A stretch of DNA of 64,000 nt from Halorhabdus sp. CBA1104 (GTDB lineage Archaea; Halobacteriota; Halobacteria; Halobacteriales; Haloarculaceae), in the NCBI RefSeq assembly GCF_009690625.1, contig NZ_CP033878.1, positions 2,418,001-2,482,000 on the forward strand, written 5' to 3'. Below are positions 35,301 through 44,693 of this stretch, piece after piece; the stretch's first letter is position 1, and the number at the start of each line of letters is the position of its first letter. The notes below the pieces were generated by a model. The model was not told the DNA's origin and made no database searches. It was given only the letters and a program-made list of their open reading frames with translations. The translations under genes and the position numbers were made by a program.

Positions 35301-35338
35301 GACCAAAAACCGCTCGCTCCAGTCGGTCGCTCGCGAAG

Positions 35339-36229
35339 CTACCGTTCTGCCAACCACACCAACAGCCCGTTCTGGGCGTGGAGTCGATTTTCCGCCTGGT
35401 CCCAGACGATCGCGCTGTCACTCTCGATTACCTCGTCGGTGACTTCCTCGCCGCGGTGGGCCGGCAGACAGTGCATCAACGCGCGGTCGCCGAGTAGATC
35501 GGCCGTGATCTGGAATCCTTCGAAGGCTTCGAGTTTTTCCTCGCGGCGATCCTCCTGGCCCATGCTGACGAAGACGTCCGTGTAGACGACATCGGCGTCC
35601 CCAACGGCTGCCTCGGGATCGGTCGTCGTCTCGGGTGCGGTGCCGAGTTCTCCGGCCCGCTCCAGTACGTCGTCGTCGATCCCGTAGCCCTCCGGGGTCG
35701 CGACGGTCAGGTCGAGGCCGACCATTGCCGCGCCGAGGACGAACGACTGGGCGACGTTGTTGCCGTCGCCGACCCAGGCGACTCTCACCTCGTCGAATCC
35801 GCCGAAGTGCTCGCGGATGGTCAGTAGATCTGCGAGTGTCTGGCAGGGGTGGGCGTCGTCAGTGAGCCCGTTGATCACCGGCACGGTCGCGTATTCGGCC
35901 AGCTTCTGGGCGTCTTCGTGGTCGAACAGCCGCGCCATGATCGTGTCAGTGTACCGCGAGACCGCCCGCGCGGTGTCCTTGACCGGCTCGCCTTCTCCGA
36001 GGTGGATGTCGTCCGGCCCGAGGAAAATGGCGTGGCCGCCGAGTTGGGTCATGCCAGTCTCGAAAGAGACCCGTGTCCGGGTCGAGGGCTTTTCGAAGAT
36101 CATCGCCAGCGTCTCGTCTTCGAGCGGTTTGCCCGGTTCCTTGCCGGCTTTGATCGCGGCCGCGCGGTCGAGGACGCTCGTCAACTCCTCGGCCGAGAGA
36201 TCGTCGACATCGAGTACGTTGCGTGTCAT
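35339..36229 (-). CDS. argF: Ornithine carbamoyltransferase
   Basis: 296 residues. It makes citrulline from ornithine and carbamoyl phosphate. The carbamoyl-phosphate motif is FEKPSTRTRVSFETGM, with further family motifs MARLFDHEDAQKLAEYATVPVINGL and ALMHCLPAHRGEEVTDEVI near the C-terminus. Its ATG overlaps the stop of the deacylase gene by 4 bp. It is the last gene of the arginine operon. Confidence 0.95.
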   Translation of the reverse strand: MTRNVLDVDDLSAEELTSVLDRAAAIKAGKEPGKPLEDETLAMIFEKPSTRTRVSFETGMTQLGGHAIFLGPDDIHLGEGEPVKDTARAVSRYTDTIMARLFDHEDAQKLAEYATVPVINGLTDDAHPCQTLADLLTIREHFGGFDEVRVAWVGDGNNVAQSFVLGAAMVGLDLTVATPEGYGIDDDVLERAGELGTAPETTTDPEAAVGDADVVYTDVFVSMGQEDRREEKLEAFEGFQITADLLGDRALMHCLPAHRGEEVTDEVIESDSAIVWDQAENRLHAQNGLLVWLAER

Positions 36230-37302
36230 GGTTCTAAGAGAGTCGTCGTGACGTCCTCTAAGACGGCAACCGAGTGGTCGTACTCGGGCAGCGGCAGGTG
36301 TTCGTCCGGAGCGTGGTCAAGATCCGAGTCGCCGGGGCCGTAGGTCACCATCTCGGCGTCCCAGGCGTCGGCGTAGATGTTCATGTCGCTGGTCCCGGTC
36401 TTGCGCAACAGGCGTGGGTCGCCGTCGCGCTTACGAATCGCCGCACGAAAGGCGCGGGCGACTTCGGTCCGGGGACTCATCATCACCGGTTCGACCCAAT
36501 CGTCCCAGTTGACCGTCCCGTTCTCTAAGTGGCCGCCGGCCATTTCTCTGAGTTCGTCGGTCGTGTACTCCGGCGGGACGCGCAACTGGACGCGCATGGT
36601 CGTCTCGACGGAGAGTCCGTCGTCGCTGATCCCGCCGTCGATATCGACTGGTTTGCAGGTCACTCGCTCGAAAACGGGGTGCCACTCGTCTTTGGCGAAC
36701 TCGCTTTCGACGCGGTTCCACCAGTCGATGGCGTCTTGAATCGCGTTGTTGTCGGGCCGCGAGGAGTGCCCAGATTCGCTGGTAGCGACGTACGTGCCAC
36801 CGAGCAGACCGCGATACCCGAGCGTGATTCCGTCCCAGCCGGAGGGTTCGCCGTTGATCACCACGTCGGGCTCGCTATCGCGGTCCGCGACCAGGTAGCG
36901 TCCGCCGGTCGAGTCGACCTCCTCACCGACGACGCCGGCAAAGCTCGCCCCCGTCCGGACTGCTACGGCGGCCATCGCCGCCAGGGGTCCCTTGGCGTCG
37001 ACACTCCCGCGACCCCACAGCACTGTCTCGCCGTCGTCGTTCTCTTCTAACCGCACTGGAATGTCTCCCGGCACGGTGTCGATGTGAGAGGTGAGGAGGA
37101 CGCCATCGTCTGCCGGGGCACGGATGTTGCCCACGTCGTCGACCCAGACCTCGCGGTCGTGTGCCTCGAAGAAGGCCACGAGTTCTTCGGTAGCCGCCTC
37201 GACGTTGCCAGAGACAGACGGCGTACTGACAAGATCAACGAGTAGTTCGCGGGCCGCCGCTGTCGAGACTTCCGCCGCTTGATCTTCAGTCGCGGCGCTC
37301 AT
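36226..37302 (-). CDS. argE: [LysW]-ornithine hydrolase (M20 family)
   Basis: 358 residues of the M20 metallopeptidase fold: SPSVSGNVEAATEELVAFFE, LTSHIDTVPGDIPV with the first zinc His-Asp, WGRGSVDAKGPLAAMAAVAV, and GVVGEEVDSTG with the catalytic Glu. A C-terminal zinc region is VTYGPGDSDLDHAPDEHL. In LysW-based pathways this enzyme (LysK type) releases ornithine from the carrier protein. Its ATG overlaps the argD stop and it overlaps argF by 4 bp. Confidence 0.9.
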   Translation of the reverse strand: MSAATEDQAAEVSTAAARELLVDLVSTPSVSGNVEAATEELVAFFEAHDREVWVDDVGNIRAPADDGVLLTSHIDTVPGDIPVRLEENDDGETVLWGRGSVDAKGPLAAMAAVAVRTGASFAGVVGEEVDSTGGRYLVADRDSEPDVVINGEPSGWDGITLGYRGLLGGTYVATSESGHSSRPDNNAIQDAIDWWNRVESEFAKDEWHPVFERVTCKPVDIDGGISDDGLSVETTMRVQLRVPPEYTTDELREMAGGHLENGTVNWDDWVEPVMMSPRTEVARAFRAAIRKRDGDPRLLRKTGTSDMNIYADAWDAEMVTYGPGDSDLDHAPDEHLPLPEYDHSVAVLEDVTTTLLEP

Positions 37303-38429
37303 CAGTCGATCGCCTCCGATAGCGCCGCGACGGCCGCGTCAGCGTCCTCGCGATCGACGACCAGCGGCGGGAGAAGCCGTACGACCGTTCGACCGGCCGG
37401 CAGCGCCAGCACCTGATGGTTCAGGGCGAGATCCTTGAGCACGCGGTTGGCCCCGCGCTTGATCTCGACACCGACCATGAGTCCTTCGCCACGGACCTCG
37501 CGGGCACTGTCACCGAGTTCTTCGCTGAGTTGCCCACGAAGGTACTCGCCCACGTCGGCGGCGTGGCTCGGGATCTCTTCTTCGACGAGCGTCGAGACCG
37601 TTGCCTCGGCGGCCGCCGAAACTACTGGCCCGCCCGAAAACGTCGAGGCGTGCGAGCCGTAGTCCTCGGCGATCCAGTCACGACAGAGCGTTGCGCCCAT
37701 CGGGAAGCCATTGGCCAGTCCCTTTGCCGTCGTGAGCATGTCCGGGACGACGCCGCTTTTCTCGCAGGCCCACAGCGCTCCCGTTCGGCCCATGCCGGTC
37801 TGGACCTCGTCGAAGATCAGTGCTGCGTCGGCCTCGTCGGTGATCTCGCGGGCGGCCTCGAGGTACTCCGTCGAGGCGGGGTGGATCCCGCCCTCGCCCT
37901 GGATGGGTTCCATGATGACCGCGGCCGTCTCGTCGTCGACAGCCTCGGCGAGGGCCTCGCTGTCGTCGTAGGGGACGAACTCGACGTCGCCGATCAGCGG
38001 TTCGTAGGGCTTCTTGTACTTGTCCTTCCAGGTGGTCGCCAGCGCCCCCATCGTCCGGCCGTGAAAGCCCTGCATGGTGGCGACGATCTTCGAGTCGCCC
38101 GTCGCCGACCGGGCGAACTTCAGGGCGGCCTCGTTGGCCTCCGTCCCCGAATTGCACAGCCAGACGTTGTCGATGTCGCCTGGTGCGACGGCCGCCAGTC
38201 GGTCGTACAGTTGCGTCCGGGTTTCGACGGGATAGGACGCCTGGACGTAGGTCAGGTCGTCGATCTGGTCTTTGGCGGCCGTATCGACGGCTGCGTGGCT
38301 GTGCCCCAGTGGGACGCAAGCGTAACTTGCGCCCATGTCTAGATACTCTCTACCCGCGTCGTCGTAGACGACTGCACCGTCTCCGTCCTCGATCTGTATC
38401 GGTTTCTCTGAAAAGACGAATCCGCTCAT
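37302..38429 (-). CDS. argD: Acetylornithine/[LysW]-aminotransferase
   Basis: 375 residues, a class III PLP aminotransferase. The PLP lysine is in ALIFDEVQTGMGRTGALWAC...TTAKGLANG, and VWLCNSGTEANEAALKFARSATG is the coenzyme-phosphate region. It transfers an amino group to the protected semialdehyde in ornithine synthesis (LysJ/ArgD type). Its start overlaps the kinase stop by 4 bp, and its stop overlaps the next start by 1 bp. Confidence 0.92.
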   Translation of the reverse strand: MSGFVFSEKPIQIEDGDGAVVYDDAGREYLDMGASYACVPLGHSHAAVDTAAKDQIDDLTYVQASYPVETRTQLYDRLAAVAPGDIDNVWLCNSGTEANEAALKFARSATGDSKIVATMQGFHGRTMGALATTWKDKYKKPYEPLIGDVEFVPYDDSEALAEAVDDETAAVIMEPIQGEGGIHPASTEYLEAAREITDEADAALIFDEVQTGMGRTGALWACEKSGVVPDMLTTAKGLANGFPMGATLCRDWIAEDYGSHASTFSGGPVVSAAAEATVSTLVEEEIPSHAADVGEYLRGQLSEELGDSAREVRGEGLMVGVEIKRGANRVLKDLALNHQVLALPAGRTVVRLLPPLVVDREDADAAVAALSEAID

Positions 38430-39325
38430 GATTGATCCTCCGTATCGATCGCTGTTTCGTGTACGTGTGTTCCGCTTCCGTCGAGGGCAGCACTGATTGG
38501 GTCGGCAGCGTTGGCGTCAGCGACGACGACCGCAGGTGCGCCGCCGACGAGTGCCTCTTTGGCAGCCATGATTTTGCGCTCCATGAAGCCCTCGGCGGCG
38601 TCTTCGAGCGTCTCCCAGTCCTCGCCCGTCTCGACTGATTCGATCAGCGTCTCGGCATCGTCGGGATCCTCGTAGACACCAGCAACGTCCGTCAGTAGGA
38701 CGAGCCTCGCGTCGAGTGCCCCGGCGATGGCGGCCGCCGAGCGGTCGGCGTCGGTGTTGACCGGAATCCACTCGGCATCATCCTTACCGGCCATCGGTGG
38801 CCCGGCAACTGGGGTGTATCCATCGTCTAACAACGTATACAGTAGGTCCTCGTTGACCTCCTTGATCGAGCCCGAGTGATCGCCGCGCTTGATCTTCCGT
38901 TTGCCGTCCTCCATGACGCGAACAGCCGATTTCCGGGGTCCGGCCAGGAGTTTCCCATCGACGCCGTTGAGTCCCACCGCGTCGACGCCTTGGCTCTGCA
39001 AGCCCGCGACGAGTTGCGTGTTGAGGTGGCCAAATGCCATCTCGAAGACTTCCATGGTCTTCTCGTCGGTGAATCGGCCGACGACACCGGAAGGCGTCTC
39101 GACGTACTCCGGCTCGATCCCCATGCGTTCGAGGGTCTCGTCCACTTTTGTCGAGCCGCCGTGGACGACGACGACGTCTTCTCCCTCGTCTCGCGGGTCG
39201 CTGTCCTCCCCGCTCGACGTTTCCGAGGCGCTTCGCGCCTCGCCCTCGACTAACGAGGCGACATCAGCCAGCGCGCCTTCTGGATCGACCGCGCGAGCGC
39301 CGCCGACTTTGACGACCACGGTCAC
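38426..39325 (-). CDS. argB: Acetylglutamate/[LysW]-glutamate kinase
   Basis: About 299 residues taken from the GTG at 39325, which gives TVVVKVGGARAV, the usual N-terminus, and lies 10 bases after a GGAGG. A GTG at 39334 is too close to that site. Amino acid kinase motifs are VVVVHGGSTKVDETLERMG, GPRKSAVRVM and VLLTDVAGVYEDPD. The Ser/Asp-rich insert ASETSSGEDSDPRDEGED near residue 40 is unusual. It phosphorylates the carrier-bound glutamate in arginine synthesis. Confidence 0.9.
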   Translation of the reverse strand: MTVVVKVGGARAVDPEGALADVASLVEGEARSASETSSGEDSDPRDEGEDVVVVHGGSTKVDETLERMGIEPEYVETPSGVVGRFTDEKTMEVFEMAFGHLNTQLVAGLQSQGVDAVGLNGVDGKLLAGPRKSAVRVMEDGKRKIKRGDHSGSIKEVNEDLLYTLLDDGYTPVAGPPMAGKDDAEWIPVNTDADRSAAAIAGALDARLVLLTDVAGVYEDPDDAETLIESVETGEDWETLEDAAEGFMERKIMAAKEALVGGAPAVVVADANAADPISAALDGSGTHVHETAIDTEDQS

Positions 39326-39341
39326 GCGCGACACACCTCCG

Positions 39342-40403
39342 TCATGGCGATCCCACCGGGTGCATTCCCGCAAAGTCCAGTCCGGCCGTCTCTTCGAGGC
39401 CGAGCGCGATGTTGGCCGCGTGGACGGCCTGGCCGGCCGAGCCTTTCATCATGTTGTCGATGGCCGAGAAGACGACGACACGCTTGTTTCCAGGATCGAG
39501 TTCGAAGCCGACCTCGGCGTCGTTCGAGCCCGCGACGGCCTTCGGCTCGGGGTAGCGATAGACGCCACCGCCGCCGGCGACCATCCGAACGAACGGTTCG
39601 TCCTCGTAGCTTCCGCGGTAGGCCCCCCAAAGGTCCCCTTTCGAGACGGGCTCCTCGGGGAAGACGTGGATCGTCGCGCTCGCGCCGCGGATCATCTCCA
39701 CCGCGTGGACGGTAAAGGAGACGCTCGTCCCGAGGAACTGCTCGATCTCGGCCTCGTGGCGGTGGCCCGTCGGCGCATAGGGGCGGACGACACCCGAGCG
39801 CTCGGGATGGCTGGAGGCCTCGCCGCCCCCTGCGCCACCTTCCGAGGACCCGACTTTCACGTCGACGACGATCTGTTCGTCCCCCGAGAGGACGTCGTTC
39901 TCGAACAGCGGCAGCAGGCCGAGGATCGTCGCCGTCGCGTTACAGCCGCCGGAGGCGATCAGATCCGCGCCGGCCAGGTTCTCGCGGTTGAGTTCCGGGA
40001 GGGCGTACTCGGATTCGGCCAGCAACTCGGGCCGTGAATGCCCGTCGTACCACTCGTCGTACTGGGATTCCGAGTCGAGGCGGAAGTCAGCCGAGAGGTC
40101 CACGACAGTGTCGGCCGCGTCTTGGAACGCGTCGATGTGGTCCATCGAGACGCCGTGGGGCGTCGCCGCGAACAGTACGTCCACCGACTCCAGATCCTCG
40201 GGCGAACTGAACCGCAGGTCCAGTTCACGGAGGTTCGGGTGGACGTGACCGATGGTCTTGTTCTCCTTCGAGCGACTCGTGGCCTGGGCGATCTCGAAAT
40301 CGGGATGACCGGCGAGCAACCGCAGGAGTTCGCCGCCGGTGAAGCCACTTGCACCGACGACCGAGGTAGTGAGTGACGCTTCCCCCTCGCTCGCGGACAT
40401 CAC
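39342..40403 (-). CDS. argC: N-acetyl-gamma-glutamyl-phosphate/[LysW] reductase
   Basis: 353 residues. The NADPH motif is SVVGASGFTGGELLRLLAGH, and the catalytic Cys is in IASGGCNATATILGL. HAVEMIRGASATIHVF is the family's C-terminal domain. It reduces the acyl phosphate made by ArgB. The ATG at 40403 overlaps the end of argX. Confidence 0.93.
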   Translation of the reverse strand: MMSASEGEASLTTSVVGASGFTGGELLRLLAGHPDFEIAQATSRSKENKTIGHVHPNLRELDLRFSSPEDLESVDVLFAATPHGVSMDHIDAFQDAADTVVDLSADFRLDSESQYDEWYDGHSRPELLAESEYALPELNRENLAGADLIASGGCNATATILGLLPLFENDVLSGDEQIVVDVKVGSSEGGAGGGEASSHPERSGVVRPYAPTGHRHEAEIEQFLGTSVSFTVHAVEMIRGASATIHVFPEEPVSKGDLWGAYRGSYEDEPFVRMVAGGGGVYRYPEPKAVAGSNDAEVGFELDPGNKRVVVFSAIDNMMKGSAGQAVHAANIALGLEETAGLDFAGMHPVGSP

Positions 40404-41275
40404 TCGTTCACCTCCGCTTTCGTCTCCAGCCAGTCGACGACCTGGCCGGGCACGTCCGTCTCGACGGCGTCGTTCAGCGCCTTGAACTCGACGGTGTGAT
40501 TGACCTCGTGGACGGTGTAGCCGGTGGGGTTGCCGTCTGAATCAACACCGGTTTCCATGAGATCGATACCCAGGAGACCGCCGCCGACGGCCTCGCTGGC
40601 CTCTGCGACGAGTTCGCGGGCGCGATCGTCCAGTTCGAAGACATCGGTTTCAGCACCCTTCGCGGCGTTGGTCAGCCAATGATCCGAGGAGCGAACCATC
40701 GCCGCGATCGGCTCGCCGTCGGTCGCCAGCACGCGGATGTCCCGGCCTGGTTTCTCGACGAACTCCTGGACGTAGAAGACCTTGTGCTCGTAGTGACCCA
40801 GCGTCGCCTTGTGTTCGAGGATCGCCTCGGCGGCATCCTTCGTGTCGATCTTGGCCATCAAGCGGCCCCACGAGCCGATGACGGGCTTGAGCACGCAGGG
40901 ATAGCCGAAGTCTTCGATGATCTCTAAGGCCGTGTCCTTGGTGAACGCGACTTCCGTCTTCGGCGTCGGGACGCCGGCTTTCTGCAGTTCGAGGCTGTTG
41001 GTCACCTTATCGGCACAGGTTTCGGCCGTCGCGTGACTGTTGACGACCGGGATATCGTAGGCGTCCAGAAACTCCGTCGCGTAGAGACTCCGGCTGGTCG
41101 CCAGACAGCGATCGAGGACGACATCGACGCCCTCGAAATCCGCCGGGGGCGAATCGAGGCCGAAGCGCTGTTTGCGCACGTCGATTTTCGTCACCTCGTG
41201 GCCGCGCTCGCGCAACTCTTCGAGCAGGAGTTTCTCGTCCTGGCGAATGCGCGAGTACAGCAATCCGACGTTCAT
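40400..41275 (-). CDS. argX: [LysW]-glutamate ligase (LysX/ArgX)
   Basis: 291 residues of the ATP-grasp RimK/LysX family: SRIRQDEKLLLEELRERGHEV, VLDRCLATSRSLYATEFLDAYDIPVVNS, LKPVIGSWGRLMAKI for ATP, and HEVNHTVEFKALND at the metal/substrate site. LysX-type enzymes attach glutamate or aminoadipate to the C-terminal Glu of LysW. The carrier gene is not beside it. The ATG overlaps a 25-codon ORF upstream and the gene overlaps argC. Confidence 0.93.
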   Translation of the reverse strand: MNVGLLYSRIRQDEKLLLEELRERGHEVTKIDVRKQRFGLDSPPADFEGVDVVLDRCLATSRSLYATEFLDAYDIPVVNSHATAETCADKVTNSLELQKAGVPTPKTEVAFTKDTALEIIEDFGYPCVLKPVIGSWGRLMAKIDTKDAAEAILEHKATLGHYEHKVFYVQEFVEKPGRDIRVLATDGEPIAAMVRSSDHWLTNAAKGAETDVFELDDRARELVAEASEAVGGGLLGIDLMETGVDSDGNPTGYTVHEVNHTVEFKALNDAVETDVPGQVVDWLETKAEVNE

Positions 41276-41351
41276 AGCGATTCACGCTCCGTTGTCTGCC
41301 CGTCGTCGGGCGACTGATGGGGCGATTCGATGGACGGTCTCGTGGTCATGT
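41274..41351 (-). CDS. 25-codon ORF in the usual position of lysW
   Basis: A short minus-strand frame starts with ATG ACC ACG and ends in a TGA that overlaps the argX start (ATGA). It encodes 25 residues, Ser/Thr/Gln-rich and without any cysteine. It occupies the place where lysW sits in other haloarchaeal clusters but lacks the zinc-binding CxxC pairs and the C-terminal EEDWGE. It may be a remnant or only a coupling leader. Confidence 0.3.
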
Positions 41352-41383
41352 GGTGAGTGGTCACTGTGGTCGTGCTGATCGTC

Positions 41384-42862
41384 TCAAACATACGTCTCCA
41401 CCTCTGCCTGTAGCGCGGCGTCCGCTTTCGCACGCGTCTCCCGGCGCTCGGCCAGCGCGTCGCTGTCTGCCGCGTGGTCCTCGCGGGCCGTCACAACCTG
41501 CTCGGCGACGGCCTCTGGGGCCGGGCCGCCGGGAGAGTCGCGACTGGCGACGCTCTCTGTGGGATCGAGCGTTGCCTCGACCGTTTCGCGGTCGACGAAC
41601 TCGGTCAATGATTTGTCGAGTACTTTCCGCGTGGCGGCCTCAAGCGTCTGGAAGTCCGTTTCCCCGGCCGTTTCGGCCGCGGCCGCGACAACCTCGTGGG
41701 CCGTCCTGAAGGGGACGCCGGCCATCGCTAAGGCGTCGGCGACGCCCGTCGCGGTCGAAAAGCCCTCGCCTGCCGCGTCGGCCAGCGCCGCGTCGTTCCA
41801 CTCGGCTGTGGCAATCGCGCCGGCAGCGACTTCGGTGGCCTCGCTGACGCCATCGATCGTCCGCCAGGCGTGCCCGCCGGCCCGCTGGAGGTCGCGGTTG
41901 TACGCCCGTGGCAACCCTTTCAGCGTCGTCAACAGGCCGTTGAGTCCCGCCGCGGCGTCACCCGCACGTGCGCGGACGAGTTCGAGCGTGTCGGGGTTCT
42001 TCTTCTGGGGCATGATCGAGGAGGTCGAGGCATAGGCGTCGTCGACCTCGATGTATCCTTTATTCGCGTAGAGCACGACGTCCTCGGCGAGTCCCGAGAG
42101 GGTCGTCGCCAGGGTCGCCAGGTGGGCGGTCGACTCCACGAGGAAATCCCGCGCCGAGACGGCGTCCATCGTGTTGGCCATCACTCCGTCGAAGCCCAGC
42201 AGTTCGGCCGTCCGCTCGCGGTCGACATCGAAGGGTGTCCCCGCGAAGGCGGCCGCGCCGAGCGGCGACTGGTTCGTGCGCTCGTAGGCATCGAACAGGC
42301 GGGCCGTCTCGCGGGCCAGCGCGCGCTCGTAGGACAGTGCCCAGTGAGCGACGGTCGTCGGCTGGGCCGGCTGGAGGTGGGTGAAGCCGGGCATGACGGT
42401 TTCGCCCTCGGCCTCGGCGGTCTCGATCAGCGCGCCGCGCGCTTCGAGCGTCGCCTCGATCGCGTCCAGCAGGTCCTCGCGTAGGCGGTAACGAATGCAG
42501 GTCGCCACCTCGTCGTTACGCGAGCGGGCGGTGTGCATCCGACCGCCGTCAGGACCGACGCGGTCGATGACGGCCGTCTCGATAGCCTCGTGGACGTCTT
42601 CGCCGTCGGGCAGGGCGTCGTGACCTGCCGCTTCGATGTCGTCGAGTGCGGCCAGGATCTCGCCAGCGGTCTCCGCCTCGACGATCCCCTGTTCGGCGAG
42701 CATCACGACGTGGGCGCGATCGACTGCGAGGTCAGCGGCGAAGATGCGCTCATCCGCGGCGAGCGACGAGAGGAACCCCCGGGCGGGGCCGCCGCTGAAG
42801 CGCTCGCGGCGAACGACGCTATCGCCGTCGGTCCCGCTCTCGTCCGTGGGTTCCTCGGGCAT
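41384..42862 (-). CDS. argH: Argininosuccinate lyase
   Basis: 492 residues of the fumarase/aspartase superfamily: HTARSRNDEVATCIRYRLRED, GFTHLQPAQPTTVAHW, and the signature STSSIMPQKKNPDTLELVRA carrying the catalytic Ser. It cleaves argininosuccinate to arginine and fumarate. Three bases separate it from argG. Confidence 0.95.
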   Translation of the reverse strand: MPEEPTDESGTDGDSVVRRERFSGGPARGFLSSLAADERIFAADLAVDRAHVVMLAEQGIVEAETAGEILAALDDIEAAGHDALPDGEDVHEAIETAVIDRVGPDGGRMHTARSRNDEVATCIRYRLREDLLDAIEATLEARGALIETAEAEGETVMPGFTHLQPAQPTTVAHWALSYERALARETARLFDAYERTNQSPLGAAAFAGTPFDVDRERTAELLGFDGVMANTMDAVSARDFLVESTAHLATLATTLSGLAEDVVLYANKGYIEVDDAYASTSSIMPQKKNPDTLELVRARAGDAAAGLNGLLTTLKGLPRAYNRDLQRAGGHAWRTIDGVSEATEVAAGAIATAEWNDAALADAAGEGFSTATGVADALAMAGVPFRTAHEVVAAAAETAGETDFQTLEAATRKVLDKSLTEFVDRETVEATLDPTESVASRDSPGGPAPEAVAEQVVTAREDHAADSDALAERRETRAKADAALQAEVETYV

Positions 42863-42865
42863 AAC

Positions 42866-44095
42866 TCACTCCTCGTCGGCCAGAGACTCGGTGACCTCGC
42901 TGGCCAGGCGCGACTGGAACCCGTGGTACTTCGCGACGCCGGTGGCGTCGTCCTGTGTAATCCCGCCGGTGACGGCCTCCTCGTTGAACGAGGCCGCCGA
43001 CTCGTTGTACACCGAGTACTCGGATTCACGCGAGACGGCCCGGCAGTGCCCGCCTTCGAGCTTGACCGTCACTGTCCCGGTCACGCGGGACTGCGTTTCG
43101 CCGATGAACCCTTCGAGGTCTTTCACGAGGGGTGCGTCGATCAGTCCCTCGTAGGCCTTCTCGGACCAGCGCTGGTCGATGGAGGTCTTGAACTGGCGTT
43201 CCTCGGCGGTGAGGACGAGCCCTTCCAGGGCCTCGTGGGCCGTCAGCAGCACCGTCGCCGCGGGGTGCTCGTAGTTCTCGCGGACCTTCAGGCCGAGCAT
43301 CCGGTCTTCCATCATGTCCGTGCGGCCGACGCCGTGAGCGCCAGCGATCTCGTTGAGTTGTTCGATGAGTTCGACCGAGCCGAGTTCCTCGCCGTCGACG
43401 GCGACCGCAGTGCCGTCCTCGAAGGTGATCTCGACGAGTTCGGCCTCTTTCCCTGACGGATTGTCCGTCCAGAGGTAGATGTCGTCCTCGGGGATCGTTG
43501 CGGGGTCTTCGAGTTCCGAGCCCTCGATCGAGCGACTCCAGAGGTTCGTGTCGATGGAGTAGCGACCGCCGGCCCCGCCCTCGACGGGCAGACCCTTCTC
43601 CTCGGCGTACTCGTTTTCCCACTCGCGGGTGAGCCCGAGTTCGCGGATCGGCGCAATGACGTCCATGTCGGTGTCGCGCCAGACGGCCTCGAAGCGCAAC
43701 TGATCGTTGCCCTTGCCAGTACAGCCGTGCGCGAGGGCACTACAGCCCTGCTCTCTGGCGACCGCGGCGATTCCCTCGGCGATGACCGGCCGTGCGAGGG
43801 CGGTTCCCAGCGGATAGCCCTGGTAGTCGGCGTTGGCCTCGACGGCGGACAGGCAGAGGTCGGCGAACTCCTCGCGGGCGTCGACGACGTAGTGGTCCAG
43901 GCCCAGTGCCTCGGCCGTCTCCTCGGCTTCGTCGAACTCGTAGTCGGGTTGGCCGACGTCGACCGTGACGCCGATGACGTCGTCGTAGCCGTATTCCTCT
44001 TTGAGTAGCGGTACGCAGACTGTGGTATCCAGCCCGCCCGAGAAGGCGAGTGCAACTGTGCCGTTTCCGTCCTGTTGTGTCGTGGAGTGTGTCAT
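42866..44095 (-). CDS. argG: Argininosuccinate synthase
   Basis: 409 residues from the ATG at 44095; the longer upstream frame is not family sequence. The ATP loop is VALAFSGGLDTTVCVPLL, followed by AHGCTGKGNDQLRFEAVWRD and PVEGGAGGRYSIDTNLWSRSIEG. It ligates citrulline and aspartate. It is the first gene of the arginine operon, transcribed from the region near 44100-44300. Confidence 0.95.
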   Translation of the reverse strand: MTHSTTQQDGNGTVALAFSGGLDTTVCVPLLKEEYGYDDVIGVTVDVGQPDYEFDEAEETAEALGLDHYVVDAREEFADLCLSAVEANADYQGYPLGTALARPVIAEGIAAVAREQGCSALAHGCTGKGNDQLRFEAVWRDTDMDVIAPIRELGLTREWENEYAEEKGLPVEGGAGGRYSIDTNLWSRSIEGSELEDPATIPEDDIYLWTDNPSGKEAELVEITFEDGTAVAVDGEELGSVELIEQLNEIAGAHGVGRTDMMEDRMLGLKVRENYEHPAATVLLTAHEALEGLVLTAEERQFKTSIDQRWSEKAYEGLIDAPLVKDLEGFIGETQSRVTGTVTVKLEGGHCRAVSRESEYSVYNESAASFNEEAVTGGITQDDATGVAKYHGFQSRLASEVTESLADEE

Positions 44096-44431
44096 AGTGT
44101 CGTGACTGTCGGGTGAGAGATGACCGCCCCGGAACCCGACGGTGGGCGGCGATGAGAACGTTCGAACGCGTGAAAGGAGTAGTAGTGATGGGGCTAACGG
44201 CCCCGTCGTCGGCGTCGAAGAAGGGAGACAGACCCGCCGGTCACAACTGCGATCGACGCGGACCGGTGGATCGGCGTCATGTACCCCGGAATATCCGGCA
44301 TGGAGTACAAATATCTTCCGGGTTTGTTCCTTGCGTGTTGATCTCTGTCGTGACTGCTGGGTCACGGTTCTGTGTCCTCGTGGTCGGCAACTGCCACAAC
44401 ACCTATGCTTCTCGCGTGTGGAGTTATTTAC
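44096..44431. promoter_or_regulatory. Divergent region between argG and a small membrane protein gene
   Basis: A 336-base region between divergent genes. On the minus strand AAGATATTTGTAC near 44306-44318 is a TATA-like element for argG. On the plus strand GAGTTATTTACATGAATC places an AT-rich box directly before the small membrane protein start, so that transcript has almost no leader. No arginine-specific operator is obvious. Confidence 0.4.
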
Positions 44432-44611
44432 ATGAATCTCGACGTCGAAGACCTCCTGAAGATCGTCCTCGCACTGGTAATCGTCTTGGTTGTCCTCGAA
44501 ATCGTTGGCGAGGTCCTGGGGTGGATGGCGTGGCTTCTTGGCCCATTCCGGCCGCTGCTCGGGCTGATCATCGTCGTGTTGATCGTGCTGTGGCTTCTCG
44601 ACCGGATCTGA
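44432..44611 (+). CDS. Small membrane protein (DUF7554-like)
   Basis: 59 residues from the ATG at 44432. It is almost entirely two hydrophobic helices (IVLALVIVLVVLEIVGEVLG and LLGLIIVVLIVLWLLDRI) separated by a short Pro/Arg turn. I recognise it by recollection as a small haloarchaeal family, DUF7554. Function unknown. Confidence 0.65.
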   Translation: MNLDVEDLLKIVLALVIVLVVLEIVGEVLGWMAWLLGPFRPLLGLIIVVLIVLWLLDRI

Positions 44612-44693
44612 GGGATCTCGCTCTTTCAGCGAGTGATCCGGACCTGTCTGATCGATCGGGGCGCTTATTCTGCTCGACCTCTCCACTCAAGAC

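Noticed and set aside
41276-41383. Asp/His-rich tail in frame after the argH stop
   Set aside because: The argH stop TGA is clear and no readthrough signal is visible; the run is probably accidental.
44096-44686. argG frame open to 44686
   Set aside because: The upstream residues do not match argininosuccinate synthase; the family N-terminus begins just after the ATG at 44095.
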